DNA of 64,000 nucleotides from Endozoicomonas euniceicola (GTDB lineage: Bacteria > Pseudomonadota > Gammaproteobacteria > Pseudomonadales > Endozoicomonadaceae), in NCBI RefSeq assembly GCF_025562755.1, contig NZ_CP103300.1, positions 3,473,001 through 3,537,000 of the forward strand, written 5' to 3'. The position numbers and the translations under genes are program-made. Position 1 is the first letter of the stretch, and each line of letters opens with the position of its first letter. The notes beneath the pieces were generated by a model that was given only the letters and a program-made list of their open reading frames with translations, made no database searches and had not been told where the DNA came from. Below are positions 51,144-61,016 of the stretch, in pieces.

Positions 51144-53219
51144 ATGGAGGCCGCGAGAAAAATAGATGTTGATGCTTATGCACTGAGAACTCCGGAGGGA
51201 GCTCAATCTCATAAAAGCCCGGATGGCGCAACCGTTGAGTCAGGTACGGTATTTGGCAGGGATATCAGCACTCAGTCTCCTGAAGAGAAATCTGCCTCTC
51301 TCCCCAAATCGTCTGCCAATCCCCTGTGCCAGACTTTGGAAGGTCTGACTATAACCCGGGTTGGCCACCCTGAAAGGTTTGTAGCCCATCCAGACATGCT
51401 GGGTCTGGAATACCTGGAAGAACCAGGTCTTGACGTGAAGGAGGTATGCAAGCGTATCAAGCAGGTTCGCAAAGGACGGATAAACGGACAGTACGAAGAT
51501 GAAGGCCTGATCTACTGTAAGTATGTCAGGGATCAGCAATCTGCTCTGGAGCAGCTGGGAAAGGCTGTGGAGAAGAACCCGGTTGAAGTCATTTTTACCA
51601 TGGAACGAGGCGGCACCTGTTTATATGATTTTCTCGAAACGTATATCCCTCCGGTTAGCCGTCCTGCGGTGGTGGTTTCAACAGCCAAAGAAATGGAACT
51701 CAGCTCTGCCAGGCATATTGAAAAAATGGGTCGGGAAGTTGGTAAGGCTTTTCATCTGGGGTATCGCCGGATAGGGGTGGTAGAAGTGAGCATCAGTGGT
51801 ATGCAACTTCATGCAATAGTCAAGAAGCTCGCTGAGTGCATCGACTCCCTTTCTGACCAGAATGTTGAGGTTCATTGTTTTGTTCTCCGGCAGGCATTGT
51901 CAAAAAGACCCTACGATCAAAAGGAGAGAGAAACAAAACTGCGCAAGCTGCTTGAGCGGAATCCGGCCGTACATGTGCATGTTGTCGAAACCCCTTTTCT
52001 TCTTGGTGAAGACGTTGAGCAATATTTGCGCTACGGGTCGGAAAATCAACACCCTGTGAACTTGGTCTTGCCAGACCGAAGTCTCTGGCAGCTTCATAGC
52101 CATGGCGGCACCAGGCGGACTCTGAAAAATCTGGTGGCCGGGAAATACAATTCTTTCGTTCCCGGGCTCTGTTCGGGTGCTTCTGAACCTTGCCTTATCC
52201 CTCATAGAACCATTGATAGTGCAGACCTTGTCAAAACGGTATCAGAGGAAAAACAATTGTGCTCTGGCTGGGAACCTGGAAGGTGCTTCGACTATATTCT
52301 GGAAAATGGATGGGATGCCGTGCCGGATGAAGTTAATGGGAAGCCTAAACTATCCTTTCATGTCACTCGTGAGCGTATTTCTAACTTGAAACACTGGCTG
52401 GAAGCGAAAGCCAGGGATATCGATGAAAAGTTCAGGGGTATGGCTCCGAATGAATATATGACTCACTGCCAGGTTGAGTTTGACAGTCTTGAAGTGCAGG
52501 AACTGAAACCGGTTCTCCTGAAATTATGTTCCCAGCTTGCGTATCATGGGCAGCTGGATATGACGGCGACATTCAGGCGACACAGAAAAAAACTATTGAA
52601 GGCATTACCACTGACTGAGAAGCTGGCTGCACCGAAATCCAACACTCATTCTAAAACACCCGCAGTCACAGGCACGAAGAGCGGGGTAGCAAAACGTCAG
52701 TCAATAGATCTGGTGAAAGAGGGCGTTAGTTTGCTGGAAGCGGCAGACAAAGTGATTAATGGTAAATTGACACCTCGTTATGACGCAAATATGTCTAACT
52801 TTTTGAATAACAAACTTACTATTTTTATCAATAATCTATCTTCACAAATTGTCTCTGACGACTTATGTGATACAGATAGGTCGAAACTGATGGATATTCT
52901 TAATTCAGTCAAGCGTGCCCTTTTACCAGTGCTGAAATCAATGGATAAGAGTAAACAAACGGTTAAGAACAAAAAAACGGCAGAGGAGCTTAGTGAAGTT
53001 GTTGATAACTGTCTTACATTACTTGGACCTGAGAGTGCTTCTGAAACGACCCGGCGATGTTTTCTGACCATGAATGCTTTGATGCAGGGTAAGCTCTGCC
53101 GTCACTGGGAGTTTGTTCAGACACCTGTACAGGCCAGGGCTGTCAGGGAGGCGGGGGAGCATTACGCTCGAAACAGGCCTGTTCAGGAAGAGCCAGCTGG
53201 GGTATGGCATTATTTCTGA
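51144..53219 (+). CDS. Large uncharacterised protein with possible phosphoribosyltransferase-like region
   Basis: The 691 residues from the ATG at 51144 have AAGGGG upstream. The first 60 are Ser/Pro/Gly-rich and look unstructured. Residues about 150-300 (VEVIFTMERGGTCLYDFLET, RIGVVEVSISGMQLHAIVKK) resemble a PRTase fold, with the SISGMQ loop in place of the PRPP loop; this is tentative. The C-terminal third is helical and charged. It has no signal peptide. A disordered N-terminus plus enzyme-like core fits a secreted effector, which is inference. Confidence 0.55.
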   Translation: MEAARKIDVDAYALRTPEGAQSHKSPDGATVESGTVFGRDISTQSPEEKSASLPKSSANPLCQTLEGLTITRVGHPERFVAHPDMLGLEYLEEPGLDVKEVCKRIKQVRKGRINGQYEDEGLIYCKYVRDQQSALEQLGKAVEKNPVEVIFTMERGGTCLYDFLETYIPPVSRPAVVVSTAKEMELSSARHIEKMGREVGKAFHLGYRRIGVVEVSISGMQLHAIVKKLAECIDSLSDQNVEVHCFVLRQALSKRPYDQKERETKLRKLLERNPAVHVHVVETPFLLGEDVEQYLRYGSENQHPVNLVLPDRSLWQLHSHGGTRRTLKNLVAGKYNSFVPGLCSGASEPCLIPHRTIDSADLVKTVSEEKQLCSGWEPGRCFDYILENGWDAVPDEVNGKPKLSFHVTRERISNLKHWLEAKARDIDEKFRGMAPNEYMTHCQVEFDSLEVQELKPVLLKLCSQLAYHGQLDMTATFRRHRKKLLKALPLTEKLAAPKSNTHSKTPAVTGTKSGVAKRQSIDLVKEGVSLLEAADKVINGKLTPRYDANMSNFLNNKLTIFINNLSSQIVSDDLCDTDRSKLMDILNSVKRALLPVLKSMDKSKQTVKNKKTAEELSEVVDNCLTLLGPESASETTRRCFLTMNALMQGKLCRHWEFVQTPVQARAVREAGEHYARNRPVQEEPAGVWHYF

Positions 53220-53375
53220 TACTGGTTGGGATCTTTCCCTTTGAGCTGAAAGCCCGGAAAAGACTGTCAATATGAGACTTTCACCCTATCAATTGATCTT
53301 AAAGACTCTATCAATGCTGGCTTCTTGAACTATTATGCTTGCTATCCACCAGTATGAAGAAAGGTTGGACAGAAG

Positions 53376-54074
53376 ATGAAGTTAGCCCATAAGTTATTCG
53401 AAATCAATGACCCCGAGAACAGGAGGAGTTTCAGATGGATTGAAGGAGCCAGAATGGTAGGGACAAACCGTATAACACCCATGCATGATTGGAAAAACAG
53501 GGTATATTTGGCAATGGTCGCCTACTGGCTAAAAACAGCAATTGCCAAAAATTCAGGTCTTTCGGCTGCCAAGAAGATTGGGTCGCACAGATATGGAACC
53601 ATGATTGCAGAAACCCGGCCTACTCGCATAATCAGACCCAACATCGATGTTAGCCCCTTTAAAACCATACCCAGCATAGGGATGGATGGGTGTGCAACGG
53701 ATTCCTTAAGGAAGTTTCTGATCGCCCAGAACCTGGTACCACAAGGTATAAAAGGCGGCTTTTTGCATGATTATGATGCACTTAATAATGCATTTGAATG
53801 GTTGGTCAATGGAGAATCAGGCAGCGAAGAGCCAGGCAGCCATTGTTGCCTGCTATGCCTTATTACTATAGATGAAATGAAAAAAAACCATGCCTTAGGC
53901 ATACGCCGCCAATCCACTACGGAATGGGAACTACTCGAGCCTGATCAGGGTCTTTTTATTACTAGCTATCCTAACGAAGGTCCCCTGCGTTTACTCTTAG
54001 CAGTTCTCGAAGATTTTCATCTCCATTTTATCCACCAGGCATCCTGGTGGGTTATGTTCAAAGTATCATCTTGA
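53376..54074 (+). CDS. YopT-like (C58) paralogue lacking the catalytic cysteine
   Basis: The 232 residues are related to the protein at 22791-23426: similar N-terminus, YLAMVAYWLKTAIAKNSG aligned to CSGMVVIWIKKSIATNG, then His172 (KNHALGIRR) and Glu188 (LLEPDQGLFITSYPN), ending in a Trp-Trp motif. The position of Cys44 is Tyr44 here, so protease activity is unlikely. It could be a pseudoenzyme or have a different activity. It lies in the repeat-bracketed segment upstream of miaB. Confidence 0.6.
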   Translation: MKLAHKLFEINDPENRRSFRWIEGARMVGTNRITPMHDWKNRVYLAMVAYWLKTAIAKNSGLSAAKKIGSHRYGTMIAETRPTRIIRPNIDVSPFKTIPSIGMDGCATDSLRKFLIAQNLVPQGIKGGFLHDYDALNNAFEWLVNGESGSEEPGSHCCLLCLITIDEMKKNHALGIRRQSTTEWELLEPDQGLFITSYPNEGPLRLLLAVLEDFHLHFIHQASWWVMFKVSS

Positions 54075-54122
54075 CTGTCTTGCTAAATATTTTGACTCGT
54101 CAGTAAAATCTGTGGCCACTTT

Positions 54123-54190
54123 TGCGCTCACGGCTGTCTGCTATCTGTTCAAAAGCGGCACGTTATAGCTTTTGACTGACGGTGTGGGTA
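54123..54190. repeat. 68-bp direct repeat, copy 2
   Basis: This copy of the miaB upstream region (50883-50950) sits ahead of the DAG-kinase-like gene. The ancestral intergenic region appears to have been duplicated when 51-54 kb was inserted. The rest of 54075-54330 shows nothing else. Confidence 0.85.
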
Positions 54191-54330
54191 TTAAGAACTA
54201 CACTTCACCTCAGCCGCCTGAATGGCAGTATTTACAGTGGGCGCAGGTGAAATTTCAGGACTTGTCCGTAATGTGGTCTGCTATAAATGATTACCCTGTT
54301 ATGAGTCGTTATTGTTGAAGGTAAATATTA

Positions 54331-55557
54331 ATGCCTGGCTCTATAAACCGAATAAAAAAACATCAGGTTGTATGTATTGTTACAAAAGAACTGCGCCGTT
54401 ACGGTCAAGAGGTTTCATACAGGATAAAACCTGTCTTGTTGCTGTTTTTTGCATTGGTTTTTTCTGATGCCGTTACCGCCGGGATTACCCATGTCATTTT
54501 TGTTGTGAACCGAACGAGTAACGGTGGCACCGCAGGTAAGGTATGGGATGACGAAATTGCTCCCCTGGTGGATAAACGTTTAACGGTTCCGGGCTCAGCC
54601 AGCCAGGGCGCCGCACAGAAGATTCCGACTTATGAAGTAGCCTTCACGACAGGTGGAGACAGTGGTACAAAGATTTCTTCTGATGCGTACAGCCAGTGGT
54701 TAAAGCGAAAGCCCGGCAAAGATGACCAGCTGCTCGTTGTCGCAGCGGGCGGGGACGGTACAGTAAGCGACGTTGTACAACCTTTTGTTGATAATGAGCG
54801 GGTTGTGTTTGGTATTTTTCCCATTGGAACAGCGAATGAGTTAGCCCGAAGCCTGGGGGTGTTCGGACTAGTCTGGCAACAGACTCTGGATGTCTTGCTC
54901 CACGGAGATTCCCGCAGAGTCGGTGCTTATAAGGTGGATGCCTGCCTTCGGCAAGACCCGTCAATTAAACACACTGTTTATGCCGTTGATGAAGTCGATA
55001 TTGGTTTCCTGACCAAAGCGTCTGAAGTAAAGCGGGCTCACGATACCGGAGAGCGCCCAAGCAGGCTTTTACAGTACACTCCAAGGTCTTTTATTTACAC
55101 GGTGGCAGCCCTGTCTTATGCCTTTGAATGGTTTTCTCCCGGGCTGGCTCTTACGTTTGACGGTCAGCGGGAAGCAAGCGATATCGGATTGTTTCTTGCC
55201 TACACCGGATCAAGCAGTGGTGGGTTCTACCAGCTGTTCCCTGCCATGACGCCCGACAAGGCGCGGGGGCAGTCTCTGATCAGCACCAGCAAAAAAGGCT
55301 GGAAGGTTTTTTTTCAGTTGTCATCTCACTTGATGACCGGATACTCCAATCTGCGGTGGAATGAGTTTAATTCAGTCCGCGTAGATCATTCTGAGAAGGC
55401 CAAGCCCGAGGTAGTACAGGTCGATGGTGAACTCCGGTTGCAAACGCCGGCTGACATAAAATGGGTAAAAGAAATTTTTACATTTAAAGTACCCTGGAAA
55501 AAATTAAATGCAGCTACAAACTCTGACCAGGCGCCGCTTCCTGGTCAGCATGAGTGA
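54331..55557 (+). CDS. Diacylglycerol/sphingosine-kinase-like protein with export signal
   Basis: Of 408 residues, 33-50 form a hydrophobic signal (PVLLLFFALVFSDAVTAG) after a basic N-terminus. The DAGK catalytic domain follows with HVIFVVNRTSNGG, GGDGT at 140-144 and FPIGTANELARSLG. The C-terminal part has VVQVDGELRL, typical of the family. Bacterial DAG kinases are usually cytoplasmic, so the leader suggests export or membrane anchoring and possibly a host-lipid target. The GAAGG site fits the ATG. Confidence 0.75.
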   Translation: MPGSINRIKKHQVVCIVTKELRRYGQEVSYRIKPVLLLFFALVFSDAVTAGITHVIFVVNRTSNGGTAGKVWDDEIAPLVDKRLTVPGSASQGAAQKIPTYEVAFTTGGDSGTKISSDAYSQWLKRKPGKDDQLLVVAAGGDGTVSDVVQPFVDNERVVFGIFPIGTANELARSLGVFGLVWQQTLDVLLHGDSRRVGAYKVDACLRQDPSIKHTVYAVDEVDIGFLTKASEVKRAHDTGERPSRLLQYTPRSFIYTVAALSYAFEWFSPGLALTFDGQREASDIGLFLAYTGSSSGGFYQLFPAMTPDKARGQSLISTSKKGWKVFFQLSSHLMTGYSNLRWNEFNSVRVDHSEKAKPEVVQVDGELRLQTPADIKWVKEIFTFKVPWKKLNAATNSDQAPLPGQHE

Positions 55558-55572
55558 ACCGCTCCTGAGTTT

Positions 55573-58500
55573 TCAGTGAGTGGGGCAATTTTCCAGAGCC
55601 GCTTTCAGTTTATGCTCCATAGCCTTGGGTGAACCGGTTCTGGCTGCGACCAGGCGATACAGCCCCGGTGCAACAAACAGGGTCATAAAGGTGGCGACCA
55701 GAACGCCAGTGAAAATCACAATACCAATGGATGAGCGGGACTCATAACCTGCGCCACTGGCCAGTATCAGTGGAACTGAGCCCGCCAGCGTGGTGATGGC
55801 TGTCATCAGAATCGGACGCAGGCGGGCAACAGAGCCCTGAATAATAGCCTCCTCAAAAGCGACCTTTCGGTCACGCAGCTGGTTAATGAACTCGACAATC
55901 AGAATACCGTTTTTGGTGGCAAGCCCAATCAGCATGATCAACGAGATTTGGGTATAGATATCCAGTGACAGGCCTGTCCACAGCATACCTCCCATGGCTC
56001 CGGTGAGTGCCAGCGGTACGGTCATCATGATCACCGCCGGGTGCACGAAACTCTCAAACTGTGCCGCCAGTACCAGGTAAACCACCACCAGGGCCAGAAT
56101 AAACGTCATGGCCAGGGAACTGCTGGAACGCTTGTATTCCAGAGACTCACCTTTGTAGTCGATGGTGGCTTCGTCGGGCAGCTCATCAATCACCAGCTGT
56201 TCGATATAAGCCAGCGCTTCGCCCAGAGAATAATCCCCCACCAGTTCAGCGGACAGCGTAATACTCTTGCGCCGGTTGTAGTGGCTGAGTTGTCGGGGTT
56301 GCCCTTCGATAGTGACGTCAATCAGGGTATCGAGCCGTACCAGTTCACCACTGGCTGAACGCAGATGGATGCGGGCGAGGTCGGCTATGGAATTAAAGTC
56401 ATCCTTTGGCGCCCGAACGTTGACGTCGTACTCTTCACCATTTTGAATAAAAGTGGTGATATTTCTGCCAGCCAGTACGGTTTCCAGGGCGCCTGAAACA
56501 TCGGAAACCGGAATCCCAAGCTCATGGGCGTAAGCCTGGTTGATGGTGACATTCATGCGGGGGGTGGTTTCGTTGTAATCGGTCTCCAGCTCTTGCAAGC
56601 CCGGATTTTCTGCGGCTTTTTCTTTCAGCAGCTCAACCCATTGCTGCACAACGTCATAGGAACCACCGCCAATAACCACCTGGACCGGCTGGCGTGCGCG
56701 GGTGCCAAAACTGGAAGGCACGATTGGCGAAACCCTCAGCTGGGCGATGGGTCGCAACAGACGCCGTATCTGATTAGCCACCTCAAATACGGTGACATCC
56801 CTTTCACCCCAGTGTTTCAGGTCGATGATCAGAAACATCTGGTTCTGACTCCTTCCCGGAGCCCGTATCCCCATGGACTGGATCGGGCCGTCTGGATGGG
56901 TGAGAGGCTTCATGCGTTGTTCGATTTCATCAACCAAAGGCACAAGGGCATGATAGCTGGTGCCTTCGGTAGCGCTCAAACTTACATACAGCCGTCCCTG
57001 ATCCTCTCGGGAAACAAACGACTGCGGCAGTTGCTGGTAGGTATAGCCCATAAAGCCAAGACTTAAAACAACGGTTAGAACAGCAATCCAGTTGTGCTTC
57101 AGGGTAAAGTGCAATACCCGACGATAGCCGTTTTCCAGATGAGCAAACTGCTTTTCAACAAAATGGGTGAAAGGCCCCTGCTGCACATTCAGTTTTAATA
57201 CACGACTGCCCAGGACTGGCCCCATGGTCAGGGCAACGATACTGGAAAACAGTACACTGGCAGCCAGGGTGACCGCGTATTCCTTGAACAGCATGCCCGC
57301 AGTGCCGGTCAACAGGGTAATGGGCAGAAACACCGCAACCAGTACCAGGGTGGTGGCGACCACCGCCATACCCACTTCACGGGTGCCACGGTAAGCGGCA
57401 ACAATGAGAGGCTCCCCCTTTTCTATACGACGATGGATGTTTTCCAGTACCACAATCGAGTCATCAACCAGCAGGCCAACAGACAAAACCAGTGCCAGCA
57501 ATGTTATCAGGTTGATGGAGTAACCAAACAACAGCAGTACGGCAAACGTAGCAATCAGTGAGACAGGCACACTAACGGCTGGTATGAGGGTGGCTCTGGC
57601 GCTGCCGAGGAAAATGTAGATAACCAGAATAACCAGCACCGAGGTGATGCCCAGTGTCGTATACACTTCGCTGATGGCACTTTTAATAAAGACAGAGCTA
57701 TCAGACAATGGAGCCATTTCCATCCCCTTTGGCAGAAACGGCCTCAGTCGCTCGACTTCTTCTTTAACGGTTTCAACGACGTCCAGCGTGTTGGCATCGG
57801 ACTGTTTCAGGAACTCCAGCATCACCATGCTGCGATTATTTAACCGAAATGTCTGATCTTCGTTTTCAGAGCCGGTTTCTACTTTGGCAATATCGGACAG
57901 ATAAAGCATGGAGCCATCGCTGTTTTTACGAATAACCAGATTCTGGTAGTCGGCAACGGTCTGATAGCTGCGCTGTAAACGCAGGGTGTAACTTCGGGCA
58001 GGGTCGGTCAGGCTGCCTGCCGCCGCTTCCAGGTTTTCAGCCCGTAGCGCTTTTTCAACATCGGCCACTGTCACATTGCGACTGGCCATGGCAACCGGGT
58101 CCAGTTTGACCAGTAACGCCAGCTTGTTATAACCCCATGTCTCAACAGAGCTGACACCATCAATCAGGCTCAGTGGGTCGAGCAGTTTGCGGTTGATGTA
58201 ATCACTCAGGTCGACCGGCGACATCCGGTCTGATGACACCGTGTAGCTGATAACGCCATCCCCGTCGGAATCGCTTTTTGATACCGTCGGGTCGTCCATG
58301 CTCTCTGGCAACCGTCGTTTAGCTCTGGAGACCGCATCTCGCACATCGTTAGCAGCCGCTTCAATGTCCCGGCCATTTTCAAATTCAATGCTGATTCGGG
58401 TACGACCATCGGAGCTGCGAGAGTCAATTGACCTGACACCACGGATACCGGACAGCTGGTCTTCAATCACCTTGGCAACCCTGGACTCCATAATGTCTGC

Positions 58501-58665
58501 GGATGCGCCTTCATAGCTTGCACTGACGGAAACAATGGGCGTAGAAACATCAGGGTATTCACGCAGGGGCAGGTTGTTAAAAGCCAGTACGCCAAAAACA
58601 ATCAACAGCAGATTAATCACACAGGCGACAACGGGTCGCTTAATGGCAAGATCCGATAATATCAT
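55573..58665 (-). CDS. RND (HAE1) multidrug efflux permease
   Basis: The 1030 residues, full length for AcrB-type pumps, open with LAIKRPVVACVINLLLIVFG and LPLREYPDVSTPIV. Twelve membrane segments are expected, including the proton-relay segment SVGLLVDDSIVVLENIHRRI (two adjacent Asp). It expels drugs or lipophiles from the periplasm through an outer-membrane channel not encoded here. It overlaps the adaptor gene by four bases. Confidence 0.94.
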   Translation of the reverse strand: MILSDLAIKRPVVACVINLLLIVFGVLAFNNLPLREYPDVSTPIVSVSASYEGASADIMESRVAKVIEDQLSGIRGVRSIDSRSSDGRTRISIEFENGRDIEAAANDVRDAVSRAKRRLPESMDDPTVSKSDSDGDGVISYTVSSDRMSPVDLSDYINRKLLDPLSLIDGVSSVETWGYNKLALLVKLDPVAMASRNVTVADVEKALRAENLEAAAGSLTDPARSYTLRLQRSYQTVADYQNLVIRKNSDGSMLYLSDIAKVETGSENEDQTFRLNNRSMVMLEFLKQSDANTLDVVETVKEEVERLRPFLPKGMEMAPLSDSSVFIKSAISEVYTTLGITSVLVILVIYIFLGSARATLIPAVSVPVSLIATFAVLLLFGYSINLITLLALVLSVGLLVDDSIVVLENIHRRIEKGEPLIVAAYRGTREVGMAVVATTLVLVAVFLPITLLTGTAGMLFKEYAVTLAASVLFSSIVALTMGPVLGSRVLKLNVQQGPFTHFVEKQFAHLENGYRRVLHFTLKHNWIAVLTVVLSLGFMGYTYQQLPQSFVSREDQGRLYVSLSATEGTSYHALVPLVDEIEQRMKPLTHPDGPIQSMGIRAPGRSQNQMFLIIDLKHWGERDVTVFEVANQIRRLLRPIAQLRVSPIVPSSFGTRARQPVQVVIGGGSYDVVQQWVELLKEKAAENPGLQELETDYNETTPRMNVTINQAYAHELGIPVSDVSGALETVLAGRNITTFIQNGEEYDVNVRAPKDDFNSIADLARIHLRSASGELVRLDTLIDVTIEGQPRQLSHYNRRKSITLSAELVGDYSLGEALAYIEQLVIDELPDEATIDYKGESLEYKRSSSSLAMTFILALVVVYLVLAAQFESFVHPAVIMMTVPLALTGAMGGMLWTGLSLDIYTQISLIMLIGLATKNGILIVEFINQLRDRKVAFEEAIIQGSVARLRPILMTAITTLAGSVPLILASGAGYESRSSIGIVIFTGVLVATFMTLFVAPGLYRLVAARTGSPKAMEHKLKAALENCPTH

Positions 58666-59801
58666 TGAGTCAGAACCTCACTGTTCTGGATGGACGCGGC
58701 ACCTTCCCGGGTAAATTGCCGGGCAAACTGTCGATGTTTGTTGTTCGTAATAGAGGAAGGCGTCACGATAATGCCATTACTGACTTTATTAATACCTGCC
58801 GTAATGATCTCGTCACCCGCTGTCAGCCCTGAGTGGATATAGGTTTTGTCACCCACAATCTGCAGAGTAGTGACGGCTCGCTCCACCGCTTTGCTGTCAA
58901 TAACAAGGTAAACGAAAGCCTGAGAACCCCGGTAAAAAACACTGCTGGTGGGTATGGTGATCACACTGTGCGGTGTTAATGGCAGAGTGGCCTGTGCCAG
59001 CAGGCCAGGACGCAGCAAGCCTTCCGGGTTGTCCAGTTCAGAACGGACTTTAAAATTACGGCTTTCAATGTTGATGACAGCATCAAGGCTTGAAATCGTT
59101 GCAGAAAAGTGACGGTCTGGCCAGGCTTCAAACTGAAGGTTGACGGTCATTCCTGTACCGATCTGACTGAGGTACTTATCAGGAAAATTCAGGTCAACAT
59201 ACAGATGCTCCAGGTTTGTCAATGTTACCAGACTGTCACCCGCTTTCACGTATTGTCCGGGACTGAGGTCGCTTAAACCTAAAATACCGTCAAAAGGTGC
59301 TTCCAGTGTATAAAAAGACAGAGTGGTTACGGCTGCGTCAACCAATGCGCTGGATTGTTCAACCAGCGCTTCCTGAGCCTGAAGTTCGGAGAGAGAAACA
59401 GCTTTTTTAGCGACCAGCAGCTGCATCTCATGTAAGCGACGCTGGTCGTCCAAAAGTCTGGCTTTAGCCTCATGTAATTTAGCCTGCTGAAAGCGGCTGT
59501 CTATTTCAATCAGGGGGTAACCGGCCTGGACAGCCTGGCTATCAGTGAAATTGATTTTATTGATGGAGCCCGCTACCTGGCTGGTCAGGGTAATCTGGTT
59601 CCTGGCGTAAACGCTGCCCAGTGCCGTCAGTTCTTCCTGCCAGGTCTGTGCCTGAACGGTTTGAACATCGACAATCACACTGTTTCCCTGCCCCCTTTCC
59701 TGACCGCTGCCACTGGCAAGGGCCCCCGGTATGAATGAAAGGCTTGCTAATACGATGAGACTGATCTTTATAAGATTCATGGTGCTAAAGCTAGAGTTCA
59801 T
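58662..59801 (-). CDS. RND periplasmic adaptor (membrane fusion protein)
   Basis: The 379 residues contain a signal peptide (LIKISLIVLASLSFIPGALA), biotinyl-lipoyl halves (VQAGYPLIEIDSRFQQAKL and FDGILGLSDLSPGQYVKAGD) around a helical hairpin, and beta-barrel and membrane-proximal domains. It links the permease to an outer-membrane channel. It is the first gene of the pump operon; ATG 59780 is an alternative start. Confidence 0.92.
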   Translation of the reverse strand: MNSSFSTMNLIKISLIVLASLSFIPGALASGSGQERGQGNSVIVDVQTVQAQTWQEELTALGSVYARNQITLTSQVAGSINKINFTDSQAVQAGYPLIEIDSRFQQAKLHEAKARLLDDQRRLHEMQLLVAKKAVSLSELQAQEALVEQSSALVDAAVTTLSFYTLEAPFDGILGLSDLSPGQYVKAGDSLVTLTNLEHLYVDLNFPDKYLSQIGTGMTVNLQFEAWPDRHFSATISSLDAVINIESRNFKVRSELDNPEGLLRPGLLAQATLPLTPHSVITIPTSSVFYRGSQAFVYLVIDSKAVERAVTTLQIVGDKTYIHSGLTAGDEIITAGINKVSNGIIVTPSSITNNKHRQFARQFTREGAASIQNSEVLTQ

Positions 59802-60013
59802 AGATTGCTGTATTCATTCCCGCAGCCAGTATAAACAGCACTGAATGGCAGAGTGTGTCGGTCAACTACCAAGATGTATCAAAACTGTATCAAGCCGCTG
59901 TTTTCCACGGATTTAACCGGAAGATGAGTGTGTTATGCTTGCCGCGTTATTAAGCCACCTTTGCTGACAACAAAGCAAACCGGTGGAAGTGATCAAGAAG
60001 GTTTTAATCATCG

Positions 60014-60334
60014 ATGTCGAAAACACAGGTCTTTCGAGTTATTTTTCAAAACGAAGGCGAAGTCTTTGAAGTGTATGCACGCCAGATTTTTCAGAGTGAG
60101 CTCTGGGGCTTTATTGAAGTGGAAGAATTTGCCTTTGGCGAACGCAGTCAGCTGCTGGTTGACCCCAGCGAAGAGAAACTGAAGAACACCTTTGAAGGCG
60201 TTAAGCGCAGCTATATTCCACTGACGTCTATTATCCGAATTGATGAAGTGGAAAAAGAAGGTACGGCCAAAGTGACTGAAGCCAAAAGCGGAAATGTGCG
60301 CTCTTTTCCAATGCCGCCGTTGAACTCCAAATGA
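60014..60334 (+). CDS. DUF1820 family protein
   Basis: The 106 residues match the conserved gammaproteobacterial DUF1820 family (TQVFRVIFQNEGEVFEVYAR, GFIEVEEFAFGERSQLLVDP, YIPLTSIIRIDEVEKEG). Its function is unknown. Being a core gene, it marks this stretch as native chromosome. The gap to 60501 holds a small REP-like hairpin at 60382-60397. Confidence 0.9.
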   Translation: MSKTQVFRVIFQNEGEVFEVYARQIFQSELWGFIEVEEFAFGERSQLLVDPSEEKLKNTFEGVKRSYIPLTSIIRIDEVEKEGTAKVTEAKSGNVRSFPMPPLNSK

Positions 60335-60501
60335 CTGCTCCTCCAATTAAAGAGTGTCGACTCTAAAATAAACATCATCGCTCCCGCGAAGGCGGGAACC
60401 CACCGCAAACGCTGACCCTTCAAAAAGGGTTAGGAAACTGTGTCGCTAAAGGGTTTTCCTACTACAATCATGCTTCTCCCAGCTTTTGAAAGCTTCCGTA
60501 C

Positions 60502-60954
60502 ATGAAAAAAACACTTATCTTTATTTTCTGTATTGCCTCCCTTGGTTCACCGTTACGCGCTTCCTGTGATGAAGAGATTGCCGTATATCCGTGCAAGGAC
60601 AATAAGGGGAAAAGATTTTATTTAATTCAGAACATTAATCTAGGGGTCACTCTCAATTACGCCAACCCAGCCATAAACTATTACTGGACCCTTTTTAGTC
60701 GCGAGCTTAGCATAACCTATCATTTATATGCTCCACCTGTACCAAACTTTAACGCCGGCTCTCTGAGTAGTGCTACCCTGTACATTTCAGGCTCCCACGT
60801 ACAATCACTAGTTGTCTATTTTCACCCGGATACCGCTAGATATTTTGCTCAGAACAGTCAAATTATCCAACAGCTTCTACCTCCACCTCCTCCACCTCAA
60901 TTTCCACGAGCCTTACTTCCAGTTTTTTGGGGTGGCGGAGCATCCAGCCACTGA
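60502..60954 (+). CDS. Small secreted protein, unknown
   Basis: The 150 residues begin with a clear signal peptide (KKTLIFIFCIASLGSPLRA), so the product is exported. The mature part has two early cysteines and is beta-rich. The tail holds a run of six prolines (QLLPPPPPPQFPR) and a Gly/Ser end. No family is recognised. Confidence 0.55.
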   Translation: MKKTLIFIFCIASLGSPLRASCDEEIAVYPCKDNKGKRFYLIQNINLGVTLNYANPAINYYWTLFSRELSITYHLYAPPVPNFNAGSLSSATLYISGSHVQSLVVYFHPDTARYFAQNSQIIQQLLPPPPPPQFPRALLPVFWGGGASSH

Positions 60955-61016
60955 TATAAAGCCGCGTTCGCTGGCCGAGAGCACACTTGAGCAGAGCAGG
61001 GATAACAGGTCAGGAA

